Source of the DNA: Sporolactobacillus terrae DSM 11697
GTDB lineage: Bacteria; Bacillota; Bacilli; Bacillales; Sporolactobacillaceae
Assembly: GCF_000648615.1 (NCBI RefSeq)
Contig: NZ_JFZC01000009.1
Location: 1 to 64,000 of the forward strand
Direction: 5' to 3'
DNA: 64,000 nt
Below the pieces are notes generated by a model that was not told where the DNA came from, did not search any database, and saw nothing but the letters and a program-made list of their open reading frames with translations. Below, piece after piece: positions 41,832-53,500 of the stretch (within the stretch, counting starts at the first letter, position 1; every line of letters starts with the position of its first letter). The position numbers were made by a program, and so were the translations under genes.

Positions 41832-44087
41832 TCAACTTAGTTTTTCCTTACTTGCTGCAACCTCACCTTGGCTTTCATTAATTCCCTCAATTTTGTCTTT
41901 ATTTTTTTCAGATTCACCTCGTTGAACTCCCATCATCATATCGAAATGTGCTCCTTGATCAGAGTTTTTAAATATTCTCTTAAATACATCAAAATAAATT
42001 CTACTTGACTCTGGGTTAATATCTACATATAGATCATCATTTACATGATGTGAACCATCATTAGCCCATGAAAGCAAAGAATGACAAACTACCTTATCCT
42101 CTTCGGGAAAACCTTCTATTATTTTATTTACATCAATATTGCCGAAAAACTTAAAATAGTTTTCCAGTATTCTTCTCATAATATTTGGTGTAGTTATTGG
42201 ATTGGGATTATCCTTTAATTCTTTCCACAATAACTCATATGAATTTTTAATTGGATTCTCATTGTATTCTTTAGCATGAGATACGTTATACACTTTTGTT
42301 AAAATCCAAAATGTTTCATCGTTTAATTTTTGACTTCCTTGACCTATATTAAACGAAACTTCCTTGTGAAAATAAACATTATGAGTAAATATTATCAATT
42401 GTTTAAAAGTGGAATCGTTATTTCTTATTTTTTGTTTTAGTCCATTAATTAAGTTGCTAACAACAAAAAGTATATTGCTATCAAGACTTGATATAGGATC
42501 ATCTATAACAATTGCTCTTTTTGTTTTTACTTTTCCCTTTTCATTGCTACCATTAATTAACTGATAGAAGTACAAAAATGTTATAAAAGTCTTTTCTCCT
42601 TCACTTAATGTATCATTGGCGTCGCATCCATCTTCTCTTACAATTTTATAATTACCTTTTTCTTCCGACTCATCTAAATGAAAGTTTGTAAAACCAAAAC
42701 ACTTAAGCAGTTTATTTATTTCATTTATTGAAGGTAATGTACTGGTAAGCTGATTCTGATGTTGAATAATGTCTTGCTCTAATTTTCTACTAAATTCATC
42801 TATTTCAACTTTTCGCTTTTTCATTCCTGATAATGCTCTATTTTTTGAAGTAGATTCGCTCTTAAAATATTCATAATTTCTTTTGTTCTCTTCAACGACA
42901 AAACGCCATATATCTTTTGTTAGTTTCGCCTTCTCCTCTTTAATATTATCAATTAACCGATTATGTTCATTTATTTGCGTATTTATTTGTCTAATTTCTT
43001 CATTGATTTGCTTTATATATTTAGCGATCGGGTTTAACTCAACACTTCTACTTGGTTCACTACTTTTCTTTTCAAGAATTTGTTTATTTTCTTTATATAT
43101 CGAATCTATCATTTCGAAAAAATGTTTGATTTTCCCAATGTCACCAAAAGGCATATATTCATCTGTTAAAAAATGCTGCTTGTCTAAAATTAACTGGATT
43201 ACTTTGGAATAATTTTCAGAGGAGGACTTAAGGAGTGCTAATTGTTCAGTATAGGTTTCATCAAAATATTCATCTAATAATTCTTTGAATTTAAGTGGCA
43301 ATTTTTGTTGGCAAAATGGACATAAATCATCAGAGAGATTAATATAATTCCGTCCTTGTCGTACCCAATCACTAATGTTCAGTTTAGAAATCAGTTTAGA
43401 AATATTTATATCCTCTTTGCCTATAATTTTTTCTTTAAAAATTGGCTTTCTCTCAATAGAAACGTCATAGTATATTTCTGGTATCGATCTAATCTTATCT
43501 TTATTCCCCTCAAATACGGACTCGACTCTTTTTTTCAAATCAATAAATGTATGTAGATCACAATCATTATTTTTCGCTTCTTTTACGCATCGTGACATAA
43601 AATATTCTTTTTTATTACGAAGACCCTTAAAAGCTTTTTTGAATGCTTCATCATATTTCAATTTTACATCCCAGCATTGATTCATGAATCTTGTCTCTAC
43701 ATTCTCTATTTCTACTTTCACTGTATCAATGTTACTATCTAATCTTCCTATTTTTTCCTTGTGCTTTACTATTTCACCTGAGATTTCATCGATCTTATTC
43801 AACAAGTCAGTAGATTCCTTACCTAAAGTAAAGATACCTTTTATCGCATTACGTACATTAAAGTTTTCATCAACAAAATGTCTATTATAAACATAAATAT
43901 CCTGGGGAGTATTGTGCTCCCATTCAATGCTACATGACGAAGAACTTTCTTTACTTCTTAAAAACTCTGAAATTGTTGTTTTTCCTGTTCCATTACTTCC
44001 AAAAATATAATTGATTTTCTTTAAACTTAATTTACAACCTAACTCGTCAAAGGTCGCTGTTTTATTCATATTTATCTTTTTAATCAT
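41832..44087 (-). CDS. AAA_13-family ATPase, RloC/PrrC-like candidate anticodon nuclease
   Basis: A 751-residue ABC-type ATPase of the AAA_13 group. Walker A GSNGTGKTTI is at about residue 34, with a coiled coil on both sides of LCPFCQQKLP (about 255), which recalls the Rad50-like zinc hook seen in RloC. Signature LSEGEKTF lies at about 496, Walker B AIVIDDPISSLDS at about 530 and H-loop IIFTHN after it. The C-terminus has RRILENYF (about 637) and NDGSHHVNDD (about 678). The RxxxE spacing and later His match the Arg-Glu-His triad proposed for PrrC/RloC tRNA nucleases. The nuclease function is inferred. It is the last intact gene of a four-gene minus-strand defence run. The start follows GGGGAGGG. 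Confidence 0.75.
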   Translation of the reverse strand: MIKKINMNKTATFDELGCKLSLKKINYIFGSNGTGKTTISEFLRSKESSSSCSIEWEHNTPQDIYVYNRHFVDENFNVRNAIKGIFTLGKESTDLLNKIDEISGEIVKHKEKIGRLDSNIDTVKVEIENVETRFMNQCWDVKLKYDEAFKKAFKGLRNKKEYFMSRCVKEAKNNDCDLHTFIDLKKRVESVFEGNKDKIRSIPEIYYDVSIERKPIFKEKIIGKEDINISKLISKLNISDWVRQGRNYINLSDDLCPFCQQKLPLKFKELLDEYFDETYTEQLALLKSSSENYSKVIQLILDKQHFLTDEYMPFGDIGKIKHFFEMIDSIYKENKQILEKKSSEPSRSVELNPIAKYIKQINEEIRQINTQINEHNRLIDNIKEEKAKLTKDIWRFVVEENKRNYEYFKSESTSKNRALSGMKKRKVEIDEFSRKLEQDIIQHQNQLTSTLPSINEINKLLKCFGFTNFHLDESEEKGNYKIVREDGCDANDTLSEGEKTFITFLYFYQLINGSNEKGKVKTKRAIVIDDPISSLDSNILFVVSNLINGLKQKIRNNDSTFKQLIIFTHNVYFHKEVSFNIGQGSQKLNDETFWILTKVYNVSHAKEYNENPIKNSYELLWKELKDNPNPITTPNIMRRILENYFKFFGNIDVNKIIEGFPEEDKVVCHSLLSWANDGSHHVNDDLYVDINPESSRIYFDVFKRIFKNSDQGAHFDMMMGVQRGESEKNKDKIEGINESQGEVAASKEKLS

Positions 44088-44177
44088 CTTTATCCCTCCC
44101 CACTAATCAAATAATTAAAATTAACAACCGTATCCATAAATGATTCATGTTCTCATAAGTTACTTATGTCTAGAGAA

Positions 44178-45563
44178 TTAAAAGTTGCTGGCTGATGCTT
44201 TTGGTTTTGCATCTATAATAATGATTTGTGCAGGGTTCTCATTAAAGGATTTTTTTCTTTGGTAGCTAGCCTCTACCTGTTGAATTCTCTCTGAGTGCAC
44301 CCCATTGTCTACAATTAAAAAGATCTTGTGTTTTGCTCCTTCTGACATTGCATATTCTTCTATTTGAACCTCAAAGCCATGCAATATATCCTTATTGGAT
44401 GTTAATTTAATCTCTATAACAGTCTTATCTGTCCCTCTACTTATTTTAAAGTCAACTGGACCTCTGCCAGTATTAGACTCAGGGCTGATGTCCAAACCAT
44501 TAAAAGCACAATAGTAATTTGCGACCCCATGTAATGTTCTTTGCACTATTTTTTCTGAATTCTTGCTACTTGCTTTTTCATAAACAGAATAGCCTTTTTG
44601 GTTTTCGACCCAATGCTTATATCCATCCAGTATTTCCAGCGTTGAATCATAGGAATTTTTATGAGACTCTAGAACAACATTAGACCTCTTATAAATTATA
44701 TGAATTATTTTTTCAGTTAGATAATCCACATTTTTATTAATGTCATATTGATTAACAGCAGTGGTTTTATAGTTAGATATAACTTTACGTAATATTGCTG
44801 GATTTTTAAAGATGAACTCTTTCATGTAGTATTTCTTTTGACTGATTGTTATTTTTTTCCATTTGTCCCCTATCAATTCATTTATTTCTGATCTTATCGC
44901 TTCATTTTCTGAACAAACTCGATCAATATCGTCCCAATCTCTCGCTATTGGAAGTTCATGCAATAGATCTACTGGCAGAAACAAAAGTTCACATTTCTTG
45001 TATGGATTAATCATTAGCCCATTCTTAAACTCAATATTAGGATGTTTGTCCTTATTTATATCTAGAGTCTTACAAATCCTTTTAGTATACACAACAATGT
45101 CATCATAGATTAGACTAGCTATCATATCACTAAGCCTATCTGGCCCAACATTTTCTTCAAAAAGGCTTGTCAAATGAAAAATTTCTGGTTGTTCAGAACC
45201 ACTTTTAATTATGTCATACGCATCTTTCATAATCTGTTCTTTTAACGTCTTTCCGAACCCTGCTCCATACCTACCCTTAGAAAACCCAAGATTAATTCCA
45301 CGTACTTCTGGAAAATTGAATTTCTTAATTGCTGTCCTGAAAAGCTTATCTTCTTTATTATTGGAAGACTTGAGTAAAGTTCCAATCTCACCAAAATACT
45401 TGTTGATTTTATCATATGATCTAGCAAATTCAGGTACCTGTGTGACCTTTAAACGCTTAATATTAATGAAATAATTACTATCCATATCTAGTAGCGCATC
45501 AAACACACCTAAGTTTTCTAATTCATTACATAATCTCAACTCTTCTGAAACGAATACTGACAT
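44178..45563 (-). CDS. Protein with C-terminal PD-(D/E)XK nuclease-like domain
   Basis: A 461-residue protein. The first 300 residues are helical, AT-rich in coding and not recognised. The C-terminal part has GRGPVDFKISRG followed by KTVIEIKLTSNKD (about residues 370-390). The Asp and the E-x-K strand, with a following helix containing Gln-Glu (HGFEVQIEEY), make a convincing PD-(D/E)XK core. The start is ATG at 45563 after GAGAGGATGAGG; the longer frame to 45584 has no better site. It lies between the Type ISP enzyme and the AAA_13 ATPase with about 100-base gaps and no visible terminator, so it may act with the ATPase. No named defence system can be assigned by sight. Confidence 0.7.
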   Translation of the reverse strand: MSVFVSEELRLCNELENLGVFDALLDMDSNYFINIKRLKVTQVPEFARSYDKINKYFGEIGTLLKSSNNKEDKLFRTAIKKFNFPEVRGINLGFSKGRYGAGFGKTLKEQIMKDAYDIIKSGSEQPEIFHLTSLFEENVGPDRLSDMIASLIYDDIVVYTKRICKTLDINKDKHPNIEFKNGLMINPYKKCELLFLPVDLLHELPIARDWDDIDRVCSENEAIRSEINELIGDKWKKITISQKKYYMKEFIFKNPAILRKVISNYKTTAVNQYDINKNVDYLTEKIIHIIYKRSNVVLESHKNSYDSTLEILDGYKHWVENQKGYSVYEKASSKNSEKIVQRTLHGVANYYCAFNGLDISPESNTGRGPVDFKISRGTDKTVIEIKLTSNKDILHGFEVQIEEYAMSEGAKHKIFLIVDNGVHSERIQQVEASYQRKKSFNENPAQIIIIDAKPKASASNF

Positions 45564-45661
45564 AACCTCATCCTCTCTCCCCATAGAAATATCGAGTCAT
45601 TTGGTAGTTTGATTTATGAGTAACAACAAAAACTGTTCGTTTAGAAAATTAAACATCATGA

Positions 45662-48600
45662 TTACTTAACAATTTCCAATGGTGGCAAGCTGTTTACCAA
45701 ATCTACTGTTTGTACAGAAACATTTATTATGCGTAGCAGCAAGCCAAATATATAACGTTCATCGTTGGAATATAAGTTAGGATCATCTACGATACCTGAC
45801 TTCTTATCCGTCTTTACTTGATACTGGTTAATAATCCATTCGATTGCTGGACGGCCATTTACAACGTACTCATACGCTTTCTCAGGAATGTTTGAAATGG
45901 AAATATCAGTATTGAACAAAATAGTGTCTAATTGACCACGCTTAGGATGTTTCATTTTTTTTACACGAAACGTCGGTCTATGAGAATTGTATTCGACTTC
46001 AACATGTTTGTACGGTGCACATTCTTCGTAGCACAAATGAAGTTGTATAAGTTGTTCACCAGCACGAACAAATTCTTTCATATTTTTCAATTTTGGAATT
46101 CGAGGAAATCCCTTAGTAAGGTCATTTGCATATTTATTTCGGTATTCATTGCTGTGAAGAACTGCATAGATATAATATATGAATTCTTTTTCATTCAACC
46201 CGAACTCCTTGCATCGTATCTCTGAAATTAAGCTCTGCTTATCATTCTTGAATAGTTTTCCTTCATCAATACCATTTAACAAGAATACTTGTCCTTTTTC
46301 CATAATATCCATACTAGGAATAGAATCTAAAGCTAATACAGAAAAACCTTTTCTTGAACCGATACCTGAAACCATTAGTCCAAGATTAGGTTTATCAAAG
46401 TAACCCTTCCAATATCCGCGAGCACTTTCGATAATATTCTTATCATAGTTTAAATATTTTTTTGTAAATGGACGATATATACTTTTTACAATTGTTTTAT
46501 CACAAAATTCAATTTCTATATTGTTTTCCAACTTTTGACGAAGTGATCTAGACCACTTGATTATCTTTCCATTTTTTTCTGCTAGTTCAAATTTATTTTT
46601 TTCCTTCATGAGTCTCAGTCGTTCCGAATTATAGTTAGAAATTAACTTTTTAGTGTTCTCGTACACTATTTGCTTGGAAAAGTTATATACCCACGCATCA
46701 CGATTAGTTACTATCCCCGAAGTTTTATCAGTAAATATTGACTTATCAACATCTTCTTCGTACATTGGAATAAAATTATTGTAGTTTTCATCACGTTGAT
46801 TTATCCAGTCTCCATTCTTATCAGGTGTTACTTCTGACCAATCAGTGTTTCTTATTGACTGCCATTGATTAAGCAAATTAACTTTTTCATTTCGTGATAG
46901 ATAATCTCCAATGTCTTTGTAAAATATTTTGTGATTTTCTGATCCATCTCTTACAAGAATGGAAATACTTACACCTGTCATTATGTCAAATACATTTTGC
47001 CCTTCACGTTTAGCTAAATCACCCGAACGCCCCCGAATCGCCCCTCTTAAATTCAATATAAATAAATAGTTATATTCTTGAGCAAAACTTCTTCTAATTC
47101 CATTCATAACAGGCTTATCAATAAATGAACTATTTGTTACAAAACCTATAACTCCTTGCTCCCCGATTCGATCTGTTGCCCATCGGAATGCCTTTATATA
47201 AGAATCATAATAAGTTCTCAACGATTTTGAACTAGCTAATTTTACATAAGTCTGGGCGATATTTTTGTCCAATTTTTCATATTTTATATTTTTATTATTA
47301 TCATTTTCATTTCCTTGTCCTGCACTATATGGTGGATTCCCTATAATCGCAAAAATAGGCTGTTTACGCTGTCTTTCAAGACGATCGTTATTCTCGCCAA
47401 ACAACTCATCCTCGAACGAATCCTCTTTCTCGGTACTTTCAAATGTATCCGTTAAAACAATGCCTTCAAAAGGCTTGTATTCTCCGTTCATAATTGAGTG
47501 GAACGTTTCTTCAATGTTGATTGCTGCAATATAGTAACTCAACAGCACAATTTCATTTGCATGAAGTTCTTGCGTGTATTTACGCAATAAATCTTCCTTA
47601 GAAATCAATCCACTTTGGAGTAATCGCACGATAAACGTTCCAGTACCTGTAAATGGATCAAGTATATGAACTCCTTCATCACTAATTGACTTACCGAAAT
47701 GTTTCTTCAATACATCTTCAACGGAATGTATAATAAAATCCACCACTTCAACAGGTGTAAACACAATTCCCAAGCGTTCAGTAGTTTCTTTGAAACCTAC
47801 TTTAAAGAACTTATCATACAACTGAACAATAATGTCCTGTTTTGCTTTAAGATTATCAATGCCCTCAGCACGTACACGTACACTGTCATAGAAGTCTTTT
47901 AATCTTTCTTGTTCCTTTACAAGACCTTGTTTATCCAAAACCATTAACATAGCATCCATGGCCCGTGAGACTGGGTTATCGTTCGCAAAGCTGTATGACT
48001 CAAATAATGCTTCAAAAACGGGTTTTGTAATTATGTGTTGTGCTAACATTTCAATTGCTTGTTGGTCTGAAATAGCCTCATTAATATTGTGACGTAGCCC
48101 TGAAACAAACTTTCGGAATGCTTTATGTGCCTCGCTATTTTTATCTTCTAGCATCACATGGATACGCATCATGTGCTGTTGAGCAATTTCAGCAACATCT
48201 TTCGACCAATCTTCCCAATATCGTACATTTCCAACTTTCTTTACAATCTTTCCATAAATTGCACGTTCAATGTCTGAAAATTCTTCTTCATCGAGATGAA
48301 GAGCCAACTGTTCTGTTGCTGGCTCTGCAACAGTAAATCCACCTTCACTTTCGTCAGGAGCTGCACCTACACCAACAACTTGAAGTTGCTCGGGTTTCTT
48401 TTTATTCAATTCCAATTTATTAATGGTTGCATCAAAACGCTCATCTAGCGAACGCAATGCATTTAGAACATCCCAAACAACTTGATATTTCTCGTTTTTA
48501 TCTAAAACAGATTTTTCATCAACACCTGCAGGTATACCAATTGGGAGAATTACATAACCATAATCTTTTCCTTCTGCTTTACGCATAACACGCCCAACAG

Positions 48601-50383
48601 CCTGTGCCACATCAATACGTGATTTACGAGGTTTTAAGAACATGACAGCATCCAGATCAGGTATATCTACACCCTCTGTAAGGAATCGTGCATTAGAAAG
48701 GATGCGACATGTGTTGTCTGGAACATTCGCTTTTAACCAAGAGATTTTCTCATTTTTTTGCAATGCATTCATTGAACCATCTGCATGTTCTATTTCAACT
48801 CGTACTGGTTCTGATTGATTTCCTGACTCATTGATGTACATATCCACTACTTCAGTGAACATTTCTTTAATCAATTTTGACTCACGAATCGTACCGGCAA
48901 AAGCTATTGCACGTTTCATCGGATTTGCTGAAATTGCGTTTGAATTGCTCTTACGCTTAATTAATCCATTCCAACAACCAATAATTTTGGTTACATCATC
49001 GAATTCAAGTTCGGTATCACGCTTATTCGCTAACATAGTTTGAAAATGACGAGCAATCATTTTTTCATCAACAGCAAGAATCATTACTTTATAATCAGTT
49101 AATATTCCCTTATTTACAGCATCACCAAATCCAATACGATAAAACTCTTCTCCATAAATATCTTTGTCACTCATATCTGCAATAACCACAGACATTTCAT
49201 CGGCTTTTTTCTTAGCATCCTCTCCATAAATTCGAGGTGTGGCTGTTTGATACAATCGTTTCTTCGCTTTAATATTGCTATTACTATGTACTTTTACAAA
49301 TGCACTAGCTTCTTTTCCAATTTCTGTTGCACCGGTAGTACGGTGTGCTTCATCGCAGATAATCAAATCAAACTCATAGAAACCATTTTTCTGAGCCTCA
49401 ATAATTACATCAATCGATTGATAGGTTGAAAACACAACTAGAAATTTGCTCTGACTATCGGATGAATCAATAACTTTCTGATGCTCCAGTAACTTATGGT
49501 AATCAGTTGTTGCAGGATAGCCTAAGTCAGCTGCTGCAATATCCTCAAACTCATTTTCACCTTTTACTTTCTTAGTAACTTTTCTATCCGAACATACAGC
49601 AAAAGTATCCATATCCTCACGATATTTAGAATCAGCAGTCCATCCTCTCAAGGATTGAGAAAGCAATTGAATACTTGGAACAAAATATAATACCCTAAAA
49701 GGTTCCGTTTTTTTCTCTGCCATCTTCTCAGCAATAACCATAGACGTATATGTTTTTCCTGTACCAGGAGCCATAATCAATTTGCCACGGTCAGTCTTTT
49801 CAAAGCCATTTACGACTGCATCAATTGCAGGAATCTGGTGAGAGCGTGGTTGTTTAGGTGATTTTAGTTCAATTTTCAGCGGTTTATCAAAAGAAAACTG
49901 TGACCAATCAATTTCGCTATCCCGTAATTGTGATAACCCAATACGAGCTATTTTTTTATCTCGATTTAGTAATGCGTCGTTTGCATTGCTACTCCACTTA
50001 TCTGTTGAAGTTACAATAATCCCTTCTGCATAATAATTTTTCCCTACCTCATTTAAAAAAGAATCAATATGAGATTTTTGGATTGTTGTATCTTTTGAGT
50101 AATACTTACATTGAATAGCAATCAATTCACCAGTTTCTCTATTACGAGCAACTAAATCCACGCCCGTATCCTTCTTAGAAATGCCATACTCTTCAGGAAC
50201 ATCTGTCAACATCCAGACTTCATCAAATAAACGTGCATACATAGGTTCATTTTTCAAATATGCCGTAACTAACAACTCAAAAAGAGTTCCACGATCTCGT
50301 TGTGCCATGTTATCCCGCTCTAATTGAGAGATAATCTTATCGAATGATTGAGATGTCACATTATAACTTACCTTTTCTTCCAT
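45662..50383 (-). CDS. Single-chain Type ISP restriction-modification enzyme
   Basis: A 1573-residue protein of the LlaGI/LlaBIII type (about 1570-1580 residues). It has an Mrr-like nuclease (about 1-165; GVDLVA Asp 76, AIQCK Lys 93), a superfamily 2 translocase (Walker A APGTGKT at about 205, Box II CDEAH at about 344, motif VI VAQAVGRVMRK), and a gamma-class adenine methyltransferase (motif I DPFTGTGTF at about 908, motif IV NPPY at about 1015). A C-terminal target-recognition region follows. All key motifs appear intact, so it should both methylate one strand of its site and cleave after head-on translocation. The target cannot be read from sequence. The start ATG follows GGAGG at a long spacing. 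Confidence 0.92.
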   Translation of the reverse strand: MEEKVSYNVTSQSFDKIISQLERDNMAQRDRGTLFELLVTAYLKNEPMYARLFDEVWMLTDVPEEYGISKKDTGVDLVARNRETGELIAIQCKYYSKDTTIQKSHIDSFLNEVGKNYYAEGIIVTSTDKWSSNANDALLNRDKKIARIGLSQLRDSEIDWSQFSFDKPLKIELKSPKQPRSHQIPAIDAVVNGFEKTDRGKLIMAPGTGKTYTSMVIAEKMAEKKTEPFRVLYFVPSIQLLSQSLRGWTADSKYREDMDTFAVCSDRKVTKKVKGENEFEDIAAADLGYPATTDYHKLLEHQKVIDSSDSQSKFLVVFSTYQSIDVIIEAQKNGFYEFDLIICDEAHRTTGATEIGKEASAFVKVHSNSNIKAKKRLYQTATPRIYGEDAKKKADEMSVVIADMSDKDIYGEEFYRIGFGDAVNKGILTDYKVMILAVDEKMIARHFQTMLANKRDTELEFDDVTKIIGCWNGLIKRKSNSNAISANPMKRAIAFAGTIRESKLIKEMFTEVVDMYINESGNQSEPVRVEIEHADGSMNALQKNEKISWLKANVPDNTCRILSNARFLTEGVDIPDLDAVMFLKPRKSRIDVAQAVGRVMRKAEGKDYGYVILPIGIPAGVDEKSVLDKNEKYQVVWDVLNALRSLDERFDATINKLELNKKKPEQLQVVGVGAAPDESEGGFTVAEPATEQLALHLDEEEFSDIERAIYGKIVKKVGNVRYWEDWSKDVAEIAQQHMMRIHVMLEDKNSEAHKAFRKFVSGLRHNINEAISDQQAIEMLAQHIITKPVFEALFESYSFANDNPVSRAMDAMLMVLDKQGLVKEQERLKDFYDSVRVRAEGIDNLKAKQDIIVQLYDKFFKVGFKETTERLGIVFTPVEVVDFIIHSVEDVLKKHFGKSISDEGVHILDPFTGTGTFIVRLLQSGLISKEDLLRKYTQELHANEIVLLSYYIAAINIEETFHSIMNGEYKPFEGIVLTDTFESTEKEDSFEDELFGENNDRLERQRKQPIFAIIGNPPYSAGQGNENDNNKNIKYEKLDKNIAQTYVKLASSKSLRTYYDSYIKAFRWATDRIGEQGVIGFVTNSSFIDKPVMNGIRRSFAQEYNYLFILNLRGAIRGRSGDLAKREGQNVFDIMTGVSISILVRDGSENHKIFYKDIGDYLSRNEKVNLLNQWQSIRNTDWSEVTPDKNGDWINQRDENYNNFIPMYEEDVDKSIFTDKTSGIVTNRDAWVYNFSKQIVYENTKKLISNYNSERLRLMKEKNKFELAEKNGKIIKWSRSLRQKLENNIEIEFCDKTIVKSIYRPFTKKYLNYDKNIIESARGYWKGYFDKPNLGLMVSGIGSRKGFSVLALDSIPSMDIMEKGQVFLLNGIDEGKLFKNDKQSLISEIRCKEFGLNEKEFIYYIYAVLHSNEYRNKYANDLTKGFPRIPKLKNMKEFVRAGEQLIQLHLCYEECAPYKHVEVEYNSHRPTFRVKKMKHPKRGQLDTILFNTDISISNIPEKAYEYVVNGRPAIEWIINQYQVKTDKKSGIVDDPNLYSNDERYIFGLLLRIINVSVQTVDLVNSLPPLEIVK

Positions 50384-50510
50384 AACTAGAAAGTCCTCCG
50401 CTCCTTATAAAAATAAATTAAATATTGGTTTCCAAGATAAATAAATTCACCTATTATCTTCCATTTAGATTTCTTAACTCCCATTTTTAATACGTTGGTG
50501 GAGTTAATCG

Positions 50511-53500
50511 TTATGTTTTATTCAAAGATATTTTATAATTATTACTCTTTATTTTATCTGCACTCAATAAATCATTGTAAATCTCTTGCATGATCTGCAT
50601 AATTTTATTTCCCGTTCTGTTGAAGCCAAATTCTCTTGAAGTTATTGAAATAAGATTGCTTTCATCAATACCGAAGCTGTTTTTAATTATTGTAAGCATG
50701 GCATTAGCTATTTCCTCAGGGCTGATGTATTGAATCGATCTTATCTCTTGATCAGATGCTGGTTTTCGAGCAGTAGCTTCTGTCTCGTTTTTTATCCAAA
50801 AGAAATCATTTCTAATATCGATTTTATCGGACAAATATTGGACGGTTGACTGTTGAACGATTTCTCTTACACGTTTTGTTACTCTTTGTTGTTTAAAGAA
50901 TGGTAACAATCGTTTTGACAGTAGTTCCAAGTGAACAGGGCATTCTATTGAAACAACGTGGAGAATCATTTCTGTAAGGTAGTTAAACTTAATAAGATCA
51001 TCTAATGCTGTTTCTTCATAATAAGCAAACCCATATGGATTTTCTAAATCACCCAAGACGCTTTCATCAATTGCTTTCACATAGTCCGGAGCAATATCAA
51101 AAGAATCTGTACTCTTAACTTCAGAACTAATACCCAACTTATTGTCCTCTTCAGATTCATCTAAGACAATTGCTGCTTGGACAGCATCTAATAATATTTT
51201 TCCTTCATTTTTTTCATCTTTTATCCAATCGGTGGACCATATCCGGTAAATTGTCCAACCCATATCTTCTAAGATTGTTTGACGAAGTCGATCACGTTCC
51301 CTCGCTGTTCGTGCAGAATGATAAGTGGCTCCGTCACATTCTATTCCTAAAACAAAGTGTCCTTCCTTTGTCGGAGATTCTATTGCAAGATCAATTCGGA
51401 ATCCGGAGCAGCCAACCTGAGTTTGAACTTTATAACCGCTTTTTGTTAAATAGTCGTATACGGAATCTTCGAAAGGCGACTTCGTGTTCATTTCATTTGA
51501 ATAATGTAGCTCTTTTTGTAGCACATCCACTCCATTCTTCGCGTAATCGATATAGGAGCGAAGCATCTTCACGCCTTCTGAGTTCGTTTTCTCCAGACTA
51601 ATATCTTCTGGCTGTATGGATCCCACTAATTTTACATTGTATTTCGCCCGAGTAATAGCAACGTTTAAACGCCTGTATCCACCATCCCTGCTTAATGGTC
51701 CAAAGTTCATATACATAATTCCATTAGGATCTTTAGCATAGCCGATACTAAAGATTATTGTATCTCTTTCATCGCCTTGAACATTTTCAAGATTTTTAAT
51801 AAAGAACGCATCTTCGCGATCCTCATTAAAGAAAGTCTCAAACCTTTGTTTCTGCTTTCTTAATTTATTTATAGCCCCTTCAATTGCTTGTTGTTGAGCC
51901 TCACTAAATGATACAACCCCTAGAGTCCGACTCGGATATTTTGTAAAGTGATCGAAAACTAACTCTGCGACTTTTTGGGCCTCTGTAATGTTATTCTTTT
52001 TCCCGCCTCGATCATAGATACCGTTAGGAACGTAAACATACTCGACGCCGAAATCAATATCCGTCTCCGAGCTCGATGGAAATGTGATTAAATTGCTGTT
52101 ATATATATTTCTGTTAGAAAACGCAATAAGTTGTTCACTCCTGCTTCTATAATGCCATTTTAATGTACGTTCAGGAAGAACACTAACTGCTTGATCAAGC
52201 ACGGATTCAAATGCTTCGTTATCTGTTTCAGTGTCATCTGCTTCATCCATATCAAAGTCTTCCTCTGTTTTAGAACCAAAGAAGTTGGTTGGTGGCAATT
52301 GTTTGCTGTCACCAGCAATGACCACTTGAGCTCCTCTTAAAATTGCTCCAATCGCATTTTCTGTACATACTTGGGAGGCTTCGTCAAAAACAACGAGATC
52401 AAATTTATAGTCTTCGGCATCCAAAAAGAGGCTGACAGATAGTGGAGACATCATCAAACAAGGCTTTAGTGTCAACAATAAATTAGGTATCCGTTTAAAA
52501 AGTTTTCGTAATGGCATAATTCGACGCTGCTTATTGAGCTCACGTTTTAGAATACCGACCTCATCAAAACCAGTGGTTAAACTATTCAAGTCCGGGAGTT
52601 TGTCTGCCAATAAAGCTCGAATTCTTTTTTGTGTGATTTTAAATTGTAGTTCATCTAACTTTTGAAATTCATTTATTCTTTCTTCCTGAGTACGTTCACG
52701 GAAGGCATTGACTGCTGGATATTTAGGCAGCGCACTATCGAGCCATAGCCTGTAGAATCGTTTAAGGAAAGCACCAATTATCTCATTTTTATGGATAGGG
52801 TGTGATTCAATTTGGTCAATAAAATCGGAAAGCCCTGCTTGTGCACATGCTTCTTTGCTTTTTCTATAATCAATCCATACTTCTAACAAATTTATTCCTG
52901 AATGACAGCTTTCTATTCTCTCCAGTAGAGAAAGCAGATCAAGAGAATTAAAATCAACCTCTTCTTTGAATAGCCCCAAGAACCATTCCCATTCTTGATG
53001 CAAATCATCGAACTGTCCTTTTAGCCGGTGACTGTATTTGTCCGTTTTTTTAATTGTGTCGTGATCCGTACAAATCTTCTCAATAAACTCACTGGGTAAT
53101 GTATTCTTCTGGAGCATTTCCTTAAAACGATGGGTCCAAGACAGTGACTGATGAATATGCTCCCAGTCTGTTTCCAATCCACGAAACAGATAATGATATT
53201 TATTTTCTAAGTCAGATCGTTTTACCTCAATCGTAGACTCGATTTGCTGCAAACGTTCAAGTTTGCCAATATCGGTAATTAACTGTGGTATTGTGAGCGG
53301 TTTTCTAGCAAGATTCGACAACTGACTTTCAATTTCAATGACTTTGGCTAATGATTGACTCACTTCTAAAATATTTTTCTTGAGATGCTCAACCTCTTGT
53401 TTGCCTGGGTCTAGTGACACAATTAATCGCGAACTGATTTTCTCAGGTAATTTTTCTTCATTCTCTAGAACGTCAAACAACTTTTTGCAAGAAAGAAGGC

